Of a DNA stretch of 64,000 bases, positions 1-11,749 are shown piece after piece (the stretch's first letter is position 1; every line of letters starts with the position of its first letter). The notes beneath the pieces were generated by a model, which saw only the letters and a list, made by a program, of their open reading frames with translations, had not been told where the DNA came from and did no database searches. Made by a program: the position numbers and the translations under genes. Location of the stretch: positions 23,479,288 to 23,543,287 of the forward strand of contig NC_091307.1 in the NCBI RefSeq assembly GCF_038502225.1, read 5' to 3'. The stretch comes from Cherax quadricarinatus (Eukaryota; Arthropoda; Malacostraca; Decapoda; Parastacidae).

Positions 1-189
1 TATGCTTTGCCTATATTAAATTAGGATCATCTAGCACCATTCCAAGCCATTTGTGAGAAAATAATTGTTGGGAGGATGCAGAGTCAACAATTATTGTAGG
101 TAATACCTTGAGGTGTTTCCGAATAAAGCACATTAGTCTGCATTTTGCAACTTTCACCATTCAACCCCAGGTAGGCAACCATACAGTGA

Positions 190-229
190 TTCAATTCAAT
201 TCAATTCAATTCAATTCAATTCAATTCAA
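190..229. repeat. (TTCAA)n microsatellite, LINE-B 3' tail
   Basis: About eight copies of a 5-bp unit abut the 3' end of the minus-strand LINE-B copy that begins at 229. The same short tail is present at another 3' end of this family near 11890, so it belongs to the element rather than being an unrelated microsatellite. Confidence 0.85.
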
Positions 230-597
230 AGTTTATTCTCTATAAGGATTACAATGTTGAATTTACAGAATTTGGTTATTGTGTGGTTTACATATAGTTA
301 AATAATGATTACAGAGTGTACCACTAGAACGCCTAGCATGGCTAGGCATTTCGGGCAGACTTAGTTTAATTCTTTATTTTAAAATATTACAAATTATGAG
401 GTAAGTTGGTATTATGGCTGTGACTAAATACTAGTTTGTGAGTTTAGCAATGTGAATGCTTTTGTTTTGGCACAGTACATAGTTTCAGTATTGGAGTATC
501 ATAGGATTCATTATTTTAAGATTGAGATTAATATTTCTGTTTATGGTCAATTGGGTGAGTGAGTGTAAGTGTGAACCACCAGGTGGTATTCGTGTAG

Positions 598-1943
598 TTA
601 GTTGATGGGGTGTATCAGGGAGATAAGATGTTTTCTAATGGTAGTTTTGAAGGTGATGAATGTGTCTGCAGTTCTAGAGTTCTCAGGTAGGGTGTTCCAG
701 ATTTTAGGGCCTTTAACATACATTGAATTTTTGTAAAGGTTTAGTCGGACACGGGGAATGTCGTAGAGATGTTTGTGTCTGGTGTTATGCCTGTGGGTTC
801 TGTCACAACTATCAAGAAAGCGTTTTAGGTCAAGGTTGATATTGGAGTTTAAGGTCCTGTAGATGTAGATTGCACAGTAGTAAGTGTGGATATACTGAAC
901 AGGGAGTAAGTTTAGATCTATGAAGAGTGGGGGGAGGGGTGTTGCCAGGGATGGGATTTAGTGATTATTCTTACTGCAGCTTTTTGTTGGGTTATTATTG
1001 GCTTTAGGTGTGTTGCTGCAGTTGATCCCCAAGCACAAATAGCATAGGTGAGGTATGGATAAATAAGTGAGTGGTATAGTGTGAGAAGGGCATTTTGCGG
1101 CACGTAGTATCGTATCTTGGAGAGGATCCCAACCGTTTTGGATACTTTTTTGGTTATGTGTTGGATATGGGTGCTGAAATTCAGGTTGTTGTCAAGGTAT
1201 AGGCCTAGGAATTTGCCCTCATTATGTCTGGTAATTAGAGTGTTGTCGATCTTAATGTTAATTTGTGCATCTCCTGCTCTGCTACCAAACATAATATAGT
1301 AGGTTTTGTCAGTGTTAAGCGTAAGTTTATTGGCTGTCATCCAAGTCGATATTTTGATCAGCTCCTCGTTAACAATGGTGTTGAGGGTGGCAAGATTAGG
1401 GTGAGAGATGACATAAGTTGTGTCGTCAGCAAAGAGAATGGGTTTCAGGTGTTGGGATACAATAAGTGTCAGGGGCCCGAGACTGTTCAACTGCCTCCCA
1501 GCACACATAAGGGGGATTACCAACAGACCCCTGGCAGTCTTCAAGCTGGCACTGGACAAGCACCTAAAGTCAGTTCCTGATCAGCCGGGCTGTGGCTCGT
1601 ACGTTGGTTTGCGTGCAGCCAGCAGCAACAGCCTGGTTGATCAGGCTCTGATCCACCAGGAGGCCTGGTCACAGACCGGGCCGCGGGGGCGTTGACCCCC
1701 GGAACTCTCTCCAGGTAAACCCAGGTAATACGTATGGAAGATCATTGATGTATATGAGGAAGAGCAGGGGACCAAGGACACTTCCCTGCGGAACTCCAGT
1801 ATCAAGTGGCCGTGTTGTTGATGCTGTGTCTTTAATGGTGACATACTGATACCTATTAGTAAGGTAAGATTTGAAATAAGCAAGCGCATGGCCTCTTATA
1901 CCGTAATGGTCAAGTTTGTGGAGTAGGATGTCGTGGTCGACTG
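598..1943 (-). pseudogene. LINE-B ORF2 reverse transcriptase fragment
   Basis: Reading the minus strand, RT palm motifs appear in order: GVPQGSVLGPLLFLIYINDL (about 1740-1800), then after the LINE-C insertion the catalytic FADD motif in LFADDTTYV (about 1410-1440), then the C-terminal region ending with a stop at 598-600. RT copies element RNA into cDNA at the nicked target. The upstream endonuclease half is absent. The frame is broken twice: by the 267-bp LINE-C insertion between the GVPQG and FADD motifs and by an in-frame TAG at 918-920. It is a dead fragment. Confidence 0.85.
1461..1727 (+). mobile_element. LINE family C 3' end inserted in LINE-B
   Basis: This 267-bp insert carries the last codons of a LINE ORF2 (residues including GPRLFNCLPAHIRG and LAVFKLALDKHLK) and a GC-rich 3' terminus with the motif GGGCCGCGGGGGCGTTGACC, ending in CCAGGTAA. 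It is flanked by ATAC on both sides, and the LINE-B sequence is contiguous when it is removed. Other copies of the same 3' end lie at 7984, 12886, 32339, 36223, 47367, 48117 and 55213, always 5'-truncated, so it spreads as a short pseudo-SINE. Confidence 0.85.
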
Positions 1944-1979
1944 CACATTAGCAGGAGTACCACTACTCCTGCTAATGTG
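1944..1979. repeat. 16-bp inverted repeat at LINE-B boundary
   Basis: Perfect 16-bp arms (1944-1959 and 1964-1979) with a 4-base loop sit exactly where the LINE-B reading frame stops. It may be a fold-back formed at the truncation junction; no function is inferred. Confidence 0.8.
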
Positions 1980-2175
1980 TAGGAGCCAATACTATGGAAC
2001 TAATACTCTTCTCCAGGCTGAGGGACTGACCACCTCAAAACTGCGTCTTCAAGGATGGACTCATTACATCGTTTTCACATCTATACTGATTTTATCAACT
2101 TTTCTGTACTCGCCTGAAGAAGCCTACTGTGTAGGAGAAACGTTTCTGAATAAAGATACCTAACTGTTGCACATG
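1980..2175 (+). mobile_element. Penelope-like 3' tail element, copy 1
   Basis: A repeat with conserved blocks GAGGGACTGACCACCTCAAA, CTGAAGA, GAAACGTTTC and AATAAAGATACC that recurs at 31579-31815 (minus) and at 38605-39537 (plus, split by a solo LTR). No protein is encoded in these copies. The CTGAAGA, short hairpin, GAAAC order at 2114-2142 resembles the hammerhead ribozyme core described from Penelope-like retroelements; the family assignment rests on that resemblance only. Confidence 0.5.
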
Positions 2176-3239
2176 TCTTACCATATTTTAGAGCATTTTC
2201 TCCACATTGTAAAGATTAGCTGACAAAGTTCTGGATGTGGCACACACAAAGTTCGGTTGGGAATGTTGCCTGCACACTGAAGATCGGGTGATAGTGCCTG
2301 CACACTGAAGACCGGATGGGAATGTTGCCTGCACACTGAAGCTAGGTGTCACATGCAGTCTCGTATGTGAGGATGTTATCGACACTGAAAATGTTGCCTT
2401 CAATCGAAAGAGTTTTAAGAAGCTATCATATTATGTAGTAACTTTTAGTATTAAAAATTAGTGTGAATTACAACTTTATATAAAAAAAGGTCGCATATTA
2501 GCCTTGCAAAAGCATAATTTTTTCAAAGTTTGATGAAAATTTATTAAAAATGGTATGTAATTGAAAAAATTCTTAATGTATTTCCAAAATACAATACAAT
2601 ACAAAATATTTTAATACAGTAAAACAGTATTCATAAAAGATAGTTATTAAATTAAGAAATGTTGAAGAGATGCTATTGCAAGTTTCACCAGCCCACCACG
2701 TTGAGGTCTGCGACCAATGGGCTGGACCGAGGGCAATCGTACAAAGGCTCTCATAGGAAGCCTTTGTTACATGGAACCCCAAACCATGCACCGATGGTTA
2801 CTTCGGTTGATTACCAGTGGTAGCTAGGCTACCACCAGAAATCGCTCACCAACAGCCAGGACATAAGGCTGAAGATAATACGCTACCGGCCAGCTAGCGC
2901 AGGGAGAGGCGCGAGTGAGAGTAGGGATGGGAAGGCAAGGATGAGGGAACCCCAGCAAACACCACATAACTTACTCTGTACCACTGATGTGTCAAAATCA
3001 AAATATGGAAGTTATCAATTATGATGTTTAGACAACATCGACGCAATGCGATGTAATGTAGTGTGCATGCTGGGAAGGATTTAACATATATGGGACACTA
3101 CAATAATACTGGACACAGTCCGATACAATTACATACAAATATAAAAAAAACTAATGGACAAAGCCCTTAGCATCAGCCATTCGACTGAAAATAAGACAAG
3201 AACTGTTAATTAATTCAGTGTCTTGGATAGCAACACTGG
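2176..3239. other. Unassigned sequence with short imperfect repeats
   Basis: No coding signal is recognised. At about 2235-2345 there are three imperfect copies of a unit containing GCCTGCACACTGAAG. From 2410 to 2660 the sequence is AT-rich. From 2660 to 3000 it is more GC-balanced without an open frame of note. It is probably old repeat-derived DNA. Confidence 0.5.
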
Positions 3240-3642
3240 AGAGTACACGTGGGGGCCCTGCAAGGCGACCGGGTTCGTCAGTGAGGCCCTCAAGGAACTG
3301 GGGCCAACCCTGTGAGGCCCTCAAGGGACAGAGAAGCATTCATGGGAGGGGGCAAACCCGCCTGAAGGAAGCCCTTATGGGCAACCCCACCTAGGGAAGG
3401 CCCTCGTGGACATGGGCAACCCCGCTAAATGGAAGACTTCATGGGCATGGGCTCCGCTCTGGGAGGCCCTTGTGAGCATGGGCTCTGGCAGGCTCTCGTG
3501 AACATGGGCTCCACTCCGGGAGGCCCACGTAAGCATGGGCTCTACTCCGGGATGCCCTCGTGAGCAAGGACTCCGCTCTGGGATGCCCTCACGGGCAAGG
3601 ACTCCGCTCTGGGATGCCCTCACGGGCAAGGACTCTTGGCAT
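3240..3642. repeat. Minisatellite, about 31-35 bp unit
   Basis: Diverged tandem units carry the core CTCTGGGATGCCCTCACGGG; the last copies (about 3540-3635) are nearly identical with a 31-bp period. The leading flank GTACACGTGGGGGCCC is shared with the array at 15230-15570, so the two loci descend from one duplicated minisatellite. Confidence 0.8.
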
Positions 3643-3880
3643 GTATATTAAGAAGAACATAAGAAAGAAGGAACACTGCAACAGGCCTACTGACCCATGC
3701 GGAGCAGGTCCATGTCCCCCCCCCCCGGATTAGACCAATGACCCACCCCCCGGATTATCCCAATGACCCACCCAGTCTGGTCATCCCCACTCAAGGATGG
3801 AGCACTGTACCAGACCCAGCAGCACAAGCTAGTCAGGTCCAACTCACAGCCACCCACACCCACTCATGTATTTATCTAAC

Positions 3881-6825
3881 CTATTTTTTAAAACTACACA
3901 ACGTTTTAGCCTCAATAACTGTACTCGGGAGCGTGTTCCACTCATCCACAACTCTATTACCAAACCAGTACTTTCCTATATCCTTCCTGAATCTGAATTT
4001 TTCCAACTTGAAACCATTGCTGCGAGTCCTGTCTTGGCTGGAAATTTTCAGCACACTATTTACATCCCCTTTATTTATTCCTGTTTTCCATTTATACACC
4101 TCAGTCATATCCCCCCTAATTCTACGCCTTTCGAGAGAGTGCAGATTCAGGGCCTTCAGTCTATCCTCATAGGGAAGATTTCTGATACATGGGATCATCT
4201 TTGTCATCCTCCTTTGTACGTTTTCCAGAGCATTTATATCCATTCTGTAATACGGTGACCAGAACTGAGCAGCATAGTCTAAATGAGGCCTAACCAAGGA
4301 TATATAGAGTTGAAGAACAACCTGAGGACTTCTATTATTTATACTTCTAGATATGAAGCCAAGAATTCCGTTAGCTTTATTGCGAACACTAATGCACTGT
4401 TGTCTTGGTTTTAGGTTACTGCTAACCAGAACTCCTAAATCCTTTTCGCAATCGGCAGTATTAAGATCTACATTATTTAGTTTATATGTGGCATGGTTAT
4501 TTAACTGTCCAACATTTAGAACTTTGCATTTGTCAATATTAAACTGCATCTGCCACTTCTCCGACCATTGCGTCAGTCTATTCAAATCACCCTGGAGTGC
4601 TCTAATGTTCTCATTAGAATGAATTGGACGGCCTATTTTGGTGTCATCAGCAAATTTGCTTATGTCGCTATTTATTCCCTCATCTATGTCGTTTATGTAA
4701 ATTGTGAACAACAACGGGCCCAACACTGACCCCTGAGGAACACCGCTTGTGACGTGCCCCCATTCTGATTTCTCCCCATTTATGCAAACTCTCTGCTGTC
4801 TATTTGTCAGCCACGACTCTACCCAGGAAAAAATTTCTCCTCCTATGACTCTACCCAGGAAAAAATTTCTCCTATTCCGTGTGCCCTAAGTTTCCTCAGT
4901 AGCCTTTGGTGTGGAACTCTATCGAAAGCCTTACTGAAGTCCATATACACAATATCATATTCATTACCATGATCTTCCTCCTCAAACACCTTAGTGAAAA
5001 AAGTTAGTAGATTCGTAAGACAGGAACGCCCCTTTGTAAAACCGTGTTGAGAATCATTAATCAATCTGTGCCTGTCAAGATGGCTACGAATTGCTTCGGC
5101 AATTATTGATTCCATAAATTTTCCCACTATGGAGATAAGGCTTATTGGTCTATAGTTCGAAGCCAAGGACCTGTCACCTGCCTTGTAAATAGGTATTACA
5201 TTTGCCATTTTCCACTTATCAGGCACTATGCCAGTTTGTAGTGATATGTTAAAAAGATTAGCCAAAGGTATGCTAAGTTCTTCTTTACATTCCTTTAACA
5301 CCCTTGCAAACAGTACATCAGGACCTGGGGATTTGTTAGGTTTTAGTTTCTCTATTTGTCTGAGGACCATGTCACTAGTTACCGCAATCGTACATAGTTT
5401 ATCATCCTGTTCTACGAAATCTATTATTTCAGGAATATCGCTAGTATTTTCCTGGGTAAAAACTGAGAGGAAGTAGGTATTTGGAATTTCACACATATCC
5501 TTATCACTGTCAGTGATCTGACCAGAGTTACTCTTAAGTGGGCCAATCTTGTCCCTAATCTTACTTCTGTATACCTGAAAGAACCCTTTCGGGTTAGTCT
5601 TTGAATCCCTTGCGACCTTAGCCTCATAATCTCTTTTTGCTTTTCTTATGCCTTTCTTTATTTCTCTCTTTAATTGAATATATTGATTTCTTAACTGCCC
5701 ATCCCCTCTTTTGATACGCCTTTATATGCCTCTCTTTTGACCAATGAGATGTTTTAATCTATTGTTCATCCATTTGGGATCATTTTTGTTAGATCTAATT
5801 TCCCTACTCGGAACAAAAGTTGTCTGGGCAGCTAGAACTATGCTCTGAAAAACGTCATATTGGCAACCAAGGTCACCTACCTGACCCATAGTTAGGACAT
5901 CCTAATTTAGCCCACCCAAGTAATTTTTCAGTCCCATGAAGTCGGCCAAGCGAAAATCTGGTACAGAGATTTGATTGCAGTTATCTAGGTAATTCCATGA
6001 TATATTGAAACTAAGTGATTTGTGATCACTTTCCCCAAGCTCATTATTAACCTCAAGATTATTAATTAGTGAATCTTTGTTGGCAAGAACCAAGTCAAGC
6101 AGATTGTTTCCTCTAGTTGGTTCTGTCACAACCTGTTCTAAAAAGCAATCCTGAACCGTATCAAGAAAGTCACTAGACTCAAGATTTCCTGTCATATTGT
6201 TCCAATCAATTTGTCTAAAGTTAAAATCTCCCATTATAACAACATTTTCATATCTAGATGCCTTATGAATTTCGTCCCTTAACAGCTTACTGCACTCCCT
6301 ATCAAGGTTTGGGGGCCTATAAATCACACCCAAAATTAATTTGTCACGACCCTCGAAAAACTGAAGCCAAACCGATTCTGTGTTCGATGTTTCTAATCTT
6401 ATATCATGTCTAAGACAACAATTTAAATTTTCTCTGACATACATCGTCACACCACCACCCTTCCTGTTGACCCTATCAGTGTGGAATAGTTTATAACCCT
6501 GTATGTTGCATTCAGAAGGCATTTCTCTATCTTTCAGGTTGAATCAGGTCTCTGTTATACCAATAATATCTATATTACCTACACTTGCAAGTAATTTTAG
6601 CTCATCTATCTTATTTCTTAGACTCCTATTTGTATAGTAAACTTTAAGGGAGCTAGTCACTCGTTGCCCTCTACTATCTCTCTTTGTTTGTTGATCAATT
6701 GATTTGCCATTACTAGCAACTTTATTTTGAATATTGTCTTTTAAACATATCCCTGAGGTATCCCGGTAATAACTACTGTTTCTAACCCTAATGCTGCAGC
6801 CTGATTGTTTCCCACAAACACCCAT
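3881..6825 (-). pseudogene. CR1 LINE ORF2: endonuclease and reverse transcriptase
   Basis: N-terminal apurinic-like endonuclease: NIDIIGITET, VIMGDFNFRQIDW (about 6230) and GESDHKSL (about 6030) are the metal-binding and catalytic blocks that nick target DNA. RT follows: NYRPISLISIVGKFMES (about 5110-5150), QHGFTKGRSCLTNLL, DFSKAFDRVPH, then MLGPLLFTIYINDI and KFADDTKIG with the catalytic Asp pair near 4650. Stops interrupt at about 6541 and 5900, there is a probable small indel near 5720, and a 32-bp duplication at 4815-4878 shifts the RT frame. The carboxyl end reaches the stop near 3881. Confidence 0.87.
4815..4878. repeat. 32-bp tandem duplication inside LINE RT
   Basis: A 32-bp segment starting GACTCTACCCAGGAAAAAAT occurs at 4815-4846 and again from 4847. 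Since 32 is not a multiple of 3, it explains the frame change between the two RT open segments. Confidence 0.9.
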
Positions 6826-6839
6826 ACCTCTATAATCTA

Positions 6840-7681
6840 TCAGTTTAAATTCCTAGACAAGTCATCAATTACCCTCTCAATTGAATTGGCTAATGCAACC
6901 ACTCCATCCCCAGAGAGATGAACCCCATCCCTTGCATACATATCACGTTTGCCAAAGAAAAGGTCCCAGTTATCAATGAATGGGATTGCAAGTTCCTTGC
7001 AGTACCTGTCTAGCCAGCGATTTATACCAATTGCCCTAGACATCCATTCTTTGCCCACTCCCTTTCTAGGCAAGATGCTACATATGACTTGGATCCCTCC
7101 CTTAGACCTAACTACTTCTATGGCTGACCTGTACTTATCCAGCAGCTCCTCTCTCCTGCCCTTCCCAATGGCATTACCCCCAGCACTAAGATAATGGGCT
7201 TGTTCCCATTACCTGCCATAATATTATCCAACCTGCTGACTATGTCGCCAACACCAGCTCCAGGAAGACACACTCTCTGTCTGACCTTTCTGTCTCTGTT
7301 ACAAAATGCACGGTCCATATATCTTACCTGAGAATCGCCTACTATTAAAATATTCTTACCTTGATTAGCAGGAGAGTCAGTGGTACCTTCAACCTCACTA
7401 ACCACTGAAGTACACTCGTCTTAGAGAACAGAGAATCGATTTCCTACCTTCACATCTCTATTAACTCTCCTCATCTTCCTTCTTGAACTGTGAACCACTT
7501 GCCACTTAAAGCGGCTGCCACTCTCACTGCTGGTGACCATTTCTACCTTACCAGCTAAATCCTTCTCACACTCGCTCCCAAACTCATCTATGCGAAGCTT
7601 CAGCTTCCTATTTTCCTCCTGAAGAAGTAGAATCTCCTTCAACACATGAACCTGGGATTCTAAAGCACTACAACAAGCCAT
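6840..7681 (-). pseudogene. CR1 LINE ORF1: coiled coil plus SGNH esterase-like domain
   Basis: The ORF begins MACCSALESQVHVLKEILLL, a heptad-like stretch consistent with a coiled coil (about residues 5-35). After an in-frame TAA near 7421 the same frame resumes with ILIVGDSQVRYMD, the GDS nucleophile block of SGNH hydrolases, then LPGAGVGDI (block II glycine). A single-base slip near 7180 shifts the frame before the third segment, which ends with DGVHLSGDG, the Asp-x-x-His catalytic pair. ORF1 proteins of CR1 elements bind element RNA; the role of the esterase is not established. Broken by one stop and one frameshift. Confidence 0.85.
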
Positions 7682-7773
7682 GGTATGGGTAACAGCCCAC
7701 GCTAACTCCCAAGAGCTTAGCGGTACGACCGCACTTGACCACCGACCTCAGCGTACTGTCAAAATAAAATATT

Positions 7774-7905
7774 ATTATTATTCAGCGCCTGTGGGGAGGG
7801 GATGGAAGGTATTCAGATTCATTTCAGGAACTGCAGCACATATCCAATTCCCTAGATCAAGAACCCCTCACCAGCCTCAAGGAACCTCTCTTGGGGGTAA
7901 AGGGA
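7774..7905 (+). mobile_element. S1 short interspersed element, longer copy
   Basis: A (TAT)n start is followed by CAGCGCCTGTGGGGAGG and a body containing GATCAAGAACCCCTCACCAG. Related fragments with the core AGCGCTAAACC occur at about ten places in the window. No tRNA-type promoter box is evident in the part preserved here. Confidence 0.6.
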
Positions 7906-7983
7906 TATAGCATTCAGGCTTCAAGGGAAGGCAACATGAAGGCGACATATCGTATTTTCATAAAATCTGAAACACTATCACTC

Positions 7984-8136
7984 GCAGTGCCGGATCAGCC
8001 GGGCTGTGGTTCGTACGTTGGACTGCGTGCGGCCAGCAGTAACAGCCTAGTTGATCAGGCCCTGATCCATCGGGAGGCCTGGTCATGGACCGGGCCGCGG
8101 GGGCGTTGATCCCCGGAATAACCTCCAGGTAACCTC
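7984..8136 (+). mobile_element. LINE-C 3' end fragment
   Basis: Contains GATCAGCCGGGCTGTGG, GGGCCGCGGGGGCGTTGATC and the terminal CCAGGTAACC, as in the better-preserved copies at 1461 and 48117, but with about a dozen differences, so it is an older copy. Confidence 0.8.
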
Positions 8137-8163
8137 CAAGTAAACCAATGAGGTTGACGCTGC

Positions 8164-8298
8164 ATTGGACTGTCGTCTGGGTCAACCAGTGGACTTTGGT
8201 CTGGAGCCAAGCAGTGGACTCCAGTCTGGGGTCAACCAGTGGACTCTGGTCTGGGGTCAACCAGTGGACTCTGGTCTGGAGCCAAGCAGTAGACCCTG
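8164..8298. repeat. Short 25-bp minisatellite next to LINE-A 3' end
   Basis: About five diverged units with the core AGTGGACTCTGGTCTGG, the same family as the 10514-11527 array, abut the 3' tail of the minus-strand LINE-A copy. Thus LINE-A has this satellite on both sides. Confidence 0.85.
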
Positions 8299-10513
8299 GT
8301 AAGTAAGTAAGTTTATTCAGGTATACACAAATACAGTTACATAGAACTATCGTACATAGCAGCATATGTGTAGAGAACCTGGGATAACCCAAAAACGTCA
8401 GACAGAGTGACTTATTTCCATTGGGGTCCTTTTACCTTATTATTATAATATAAAGGCTATAATATTTTATTATTATTCTATAATGAAGATAACATCTTAT
8501 TATCGTACTAAAAACACTATCTACTACACGAGGGTCATTAAGACTATCTACAGTACGAGGGTCATTACTAGGAATAAGGTAAAATTTACACGCATGTTAG
8601 CTAAAAAATAGAAAAACATTCCCCTCCCTTTCTGTAGCTACATTCATCAGACACCTTTTGGCAGTCTTCTTGAACTGGTTCATGCTATGACTGGCTTTGA
8701 CATGTGCGGGCAGTCTGTTCCATTTCTTTATTGCTGTACAATAAAAGGTGTTTGAAGCCTGGCCAATAACTGTGGGTACTACAAAGTTGTGCTCTCTCCC
8801 CCTAGTATTATGATTGCTTTGGTTCCCAACCTTGACAAAATTGACAGCAAGATATTCTGGACACTGTTTGTGAGCAATTTTATAAACATGATTTAGCGTC
8901 AGTTGTTTTACTCTGTCTTCAACATTCAGCATATCCAACTGCTGAATTCATTCTGGCCTACATGCTCTCTTGGTCCCAGCCCCAGGATGAATCTTACGAT
9001 TTTGTTCTGGGTGATTTGCAGTCTATCTTTCAGTTTTTTTTTTTTTTGTCAAGGCAGAGTACCATGAAGAGCAAGCGTAATCCATATGGCATTGTATAAG
9101 GGCTAGACATAGGGTTCTGCGAACATCAGTAGGTAGACACTGTGCTTGTCTATACAGGAACTTCAGTCTGGCATTCGCTTTCTTTACTACACTGTTCCCT
9201 ATCAATTCTCCAGACATACATGGGTCAAAGGGGATTCCCAGATATTTTACTGATGAAACTGAAGTGATGGGCTCCCAATTACACTGGACATTAAAATTAT
9301 TTACTCTTCTCAGTTTATGTTTCGTGCCAAAGAGAATGGCTTCAGTTTTCCCGAGGTATAATGATAGTTTGTTGTCTGCTAACCATTTGCTGCAGGACTC
9401 CAGTTCCAGTGTTAAAACATTAGCTATATCTTGTGGGTCTTTACCTGACACTAACAGAGCACTGTCATCTGCATACAGTAGGAGTTTGCACTTGACACTG
9501 ATGGGCATGTCATTGACATAACATAAGAATAATAAGGGCCCCAGAATACTACCTTGGGGAACTCCACATGCTATCGGCAGGGGTTCTGATTTTGTTTTGT
9601 TGATTTTGACAATTTGTCTCCTGTTGCTAAGGTAGGACTTAAACTAGTCTACAGAACCTATACCGATAGCTTGAAGTTTCTTACATAATATATTGTGGTT
9701 GACAGTATCGAAGGCCTTTTGCAGGGCTAAGGTTACCATACCTATGAGGTTCCCCTTTGGCATTTCAGTTCTCAGGTAATCCATCAGATTAATTAGGGAG
9801 GTGTCGGTTGAGTAAGATCTTCTAAAGCCTGATTAATAGCTATGGAGAATGTTGTTGTCATTAAGGTACTTAACTACTTGAGAGTACACCGCCCTCTCTA
9901 GAATTTTGGATATTATACTGAGTATACTAACAGGCCTATAGTTGCTTACATCAGACCTACTATTTTTCTTGAAAATAGGAGTAACTCTGGCCTCCTTGAA
10001 CCCCTCCGGTACGGTATTAGTGGTGATTGATAGATTTATTATGTGAGCAATATTAATTGACAGTTCTGAAGCACCATCTTTTAGGAACTTAGACGGGATG
10101 TTATCCGGGCCAGTGCTCTTAGTTGGGTTTAACCTGCTTAGTTCTTTTTGAATAAAGTCATGAGATACACTTACCTGTTGACAACTGTTCGGGGTTACCC
10201 CTTTATTGGTATAGTATGTTTGAAACTTATCAGTGTGTTAAAGGTATTTGATGCAGCTGGTAGTTTACTTACTAGGGTTGATGCAACAGATGTGTAGAAG
10301 GCATTAAAGCAATTTGCCACCTTAGATGTTTCGTGGCATACCTCGTTATCGATAGTGAGTACTATGTTAGACCTGTCTACTGGTTTATGGCTATACCCCA
10401 GCTGTTTTAATTGTTGCCAGAGTTTTCTGGGGTTATGCTTATACTCTTCAATTTTTGAGCAGTAGTGATTTGCTTTTGCTCCTTTTATAAGTCTATGCAC
10501 TCTGTTCCTCACC
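8299..10513 (-). mobile_element. LINE family A, minus-strand copy
   Basis: A 5'-truncated non-LTR element whose protein-coding region and 3' UTR match the plus-strand copy at 43489-46918. The 3' end reads (TTAC)n after AATAAACTTAC and meets minisatellite at 8298; the 5' break falls inside ORF2 and meets the 25-bp array at 10514. The 3' UTR holds GGACCCCAATGGAAATAAGT, a module also present in a SINE (47146). Confidence 0.88.
8597..10513 (-). pseudogene. LINE-A ORF2 reverse transcriptase, truncated
   Basis: From the break at 10513 the frame gives YCSKIEEYKHNPRKLW, then RT motifs in order, including the GVPQGSILGPLLFL block near 9550 and LYADDSALLVSG with the catalytic Asp pair near 9470, then the C-terminal LNHVYKIAHKQCPEY region ending FFS and a stop at 8597. 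The endonuclease is missing. Frameshifts near 10200 and 9000 (in a poly-T run at about 9034) and other lesions break the frame. Confidence 0.85.
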
Positions 10514-11527
10514 CTTTGGAGCCAAGCAGTGGACCCTGGTCTGGGGTCCAGCAGTGGACCCTGGTCTGGGGTCCAGCAGTGGACCCTGGTCTGGGGTCCA
10601 GCAGTGGACCCTGGTCTGGGGTCCAGCAGTGGACCCTGGTCTGGGGTCCAGCAGTGGACCCTGGTCTGGGGTCCAGCAGTGGACCCTGGTCTGGGGTCCA
10701 GCAGTGGACCCTGGTCTGGGGTCCAGCAGTGGACCCTGGTCTGGGGTCCAGCAGTGGACCCTGGTCTGGGGTCCAGCAGTGGACCCTGGTCTGGGGTCCA
10801 GCAGTGGACCCTGGTCTGGGGTCCAGCAGTGGACCCTGGTCTGGGGTCCAGCAGTGGACCCTTTTCTGGGGTCCAGCAGTGGACCCTGGTCTGGGGTCCA
10901 GCAGTGGACCCTGGTCTGGGGTCCAGCAGTGGACCCTGGTCTGGGGTCCAGCAGTGGACCCTGGTCTGGGGTCCAGCAGTGGACCCTGGTCTGGGGTCCA
11001 GCAGTGGACCCTGGTCTGGGGTCCAGCAGTGGACCCTGGTCTGGGGTCCAGCAGTGGACCCTGGTCTGGGGTCCAGCAGTGGACCCTGGTCTGGGGTCCA
11101 GCAGTGGACCCTGGTCTGGGGTCCAGCAGTGGACCCTGGTCTGGGGTCCAGCAGTGGACCCTGGTCTGGGGTCCAGCAGTGGACCCTGGTCTGGGGTCCA
11201 GCAGTGGACCCTGGTCTGGGGTCCAGCAGTGGACCCTGGTCTGGGGTCCAGCAGTGGACCCTGGTCTGGGGTCCAGCAGTGGACCCTGGTCTGGGGTCCA
11301 GCAGTGGACCCTGGTCTGGGGTCCAGCAGTGGACCCTGGTCTGGGGTCCAGCAGTGGACCCTGGTCTGGGGTCCAGCAGTGGACCCTGGTCTGGGGTCCA
11401 GCAGTGGACCCTGGTCTGGGGTCCAGCAGTGGACCCTGGTCTGGGGTCCAGCAGTGGACCCTGGTCTGGGGTCCAGCAGTGGACCCTGGTCTGGGGTCCA
11501 GCAGTGGATTCCGGTCTGGGGTCAACC
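10514..11527. repeat. 25-bp minisatellite, about 40 copies, highly homogeneous
   Basis: Units with the core GTGGACCCTGGTCTGGGG repeat with a strict 25-bp period. I see only one internal variant unit (about 10861, CTTTTCTGG) and diverged edge units. Because the unit has no stop in any frame and 25 is not a multiple of 3, long open frames appear on both strands; they are not genes. Homogeneity implies recent expansion or conversion. Confidence 0.95.
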
Positions 11528-11749
11528 ATCGTTTCTGGAAATGAAACAAGCATGTCATTGCCTACATTTATTGAAATCAATTCACATAAAATTTTCTCAC
11601 ATATTTTGCAAGTAAACAGCACCTTAGATAAATACAATGAATCCGCTATAATATAACTGTTAATGAACAGTTATTGCCAGGAAATGTCTCACCAAAGGAG
11701 TAGACAACCCCACGCCATTTTCTGCTGGAGGCAACTGAGGGGGAAGAAT

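Larger units (their letters stand above)
229..1943 (-). mobile_element. LINE family B, 5'-truncated non-LTR retrotransposon
   Basis: This is the 3' half of a non-LTR retrotransposon on the minus strand: part of the reverse transcriptase, the C-terminal region, a 3' UTR of about 370 bp and a (TTCAA)n tail. The last about 130-150 bp recur at 11889-12030 and at 54712-54843, which defines the true 3' end. The copy is interrupted at 1461-1727 by a LINE-C 3' end with a 4-bp target duplication (ATAC at 1457-1460 and 1728-1731). The 5' side stops near 1943, next to a short inverted repeat. The clade is not assigned; motif content fits CR1/Jockey-like LINEs. Confidence 0.85.
3643..7769 (-). mobile_element. 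CR1-type LINE, nearly full length
   Basis: A 4.1-kb minus-strand non-LTR element with 5' leader (about 7682-7769), ORF1 (7681 to 6840), ORF2 (about 6825 to 3881) and a 3' UTR ending near 3643. An SGNH-esterase ORF1 followed by an endonuclease plus RT ORF2 is the layout known for CR1-clade LINEs. It is non-functional: a stop and a frameshift in ORF1, stops in ORF2 and a 32-bp tandem duplication. It is by far the most complete LINE in the window. Confidence 0.88.

Noticed and set aside
10465..11656. Overlapping 350-480-codon open frames on both strands
   Set aside because: They follow from a stop-free 25-bp unit whose period is not a multiple of 3; all frames show the same repeat and no domain.
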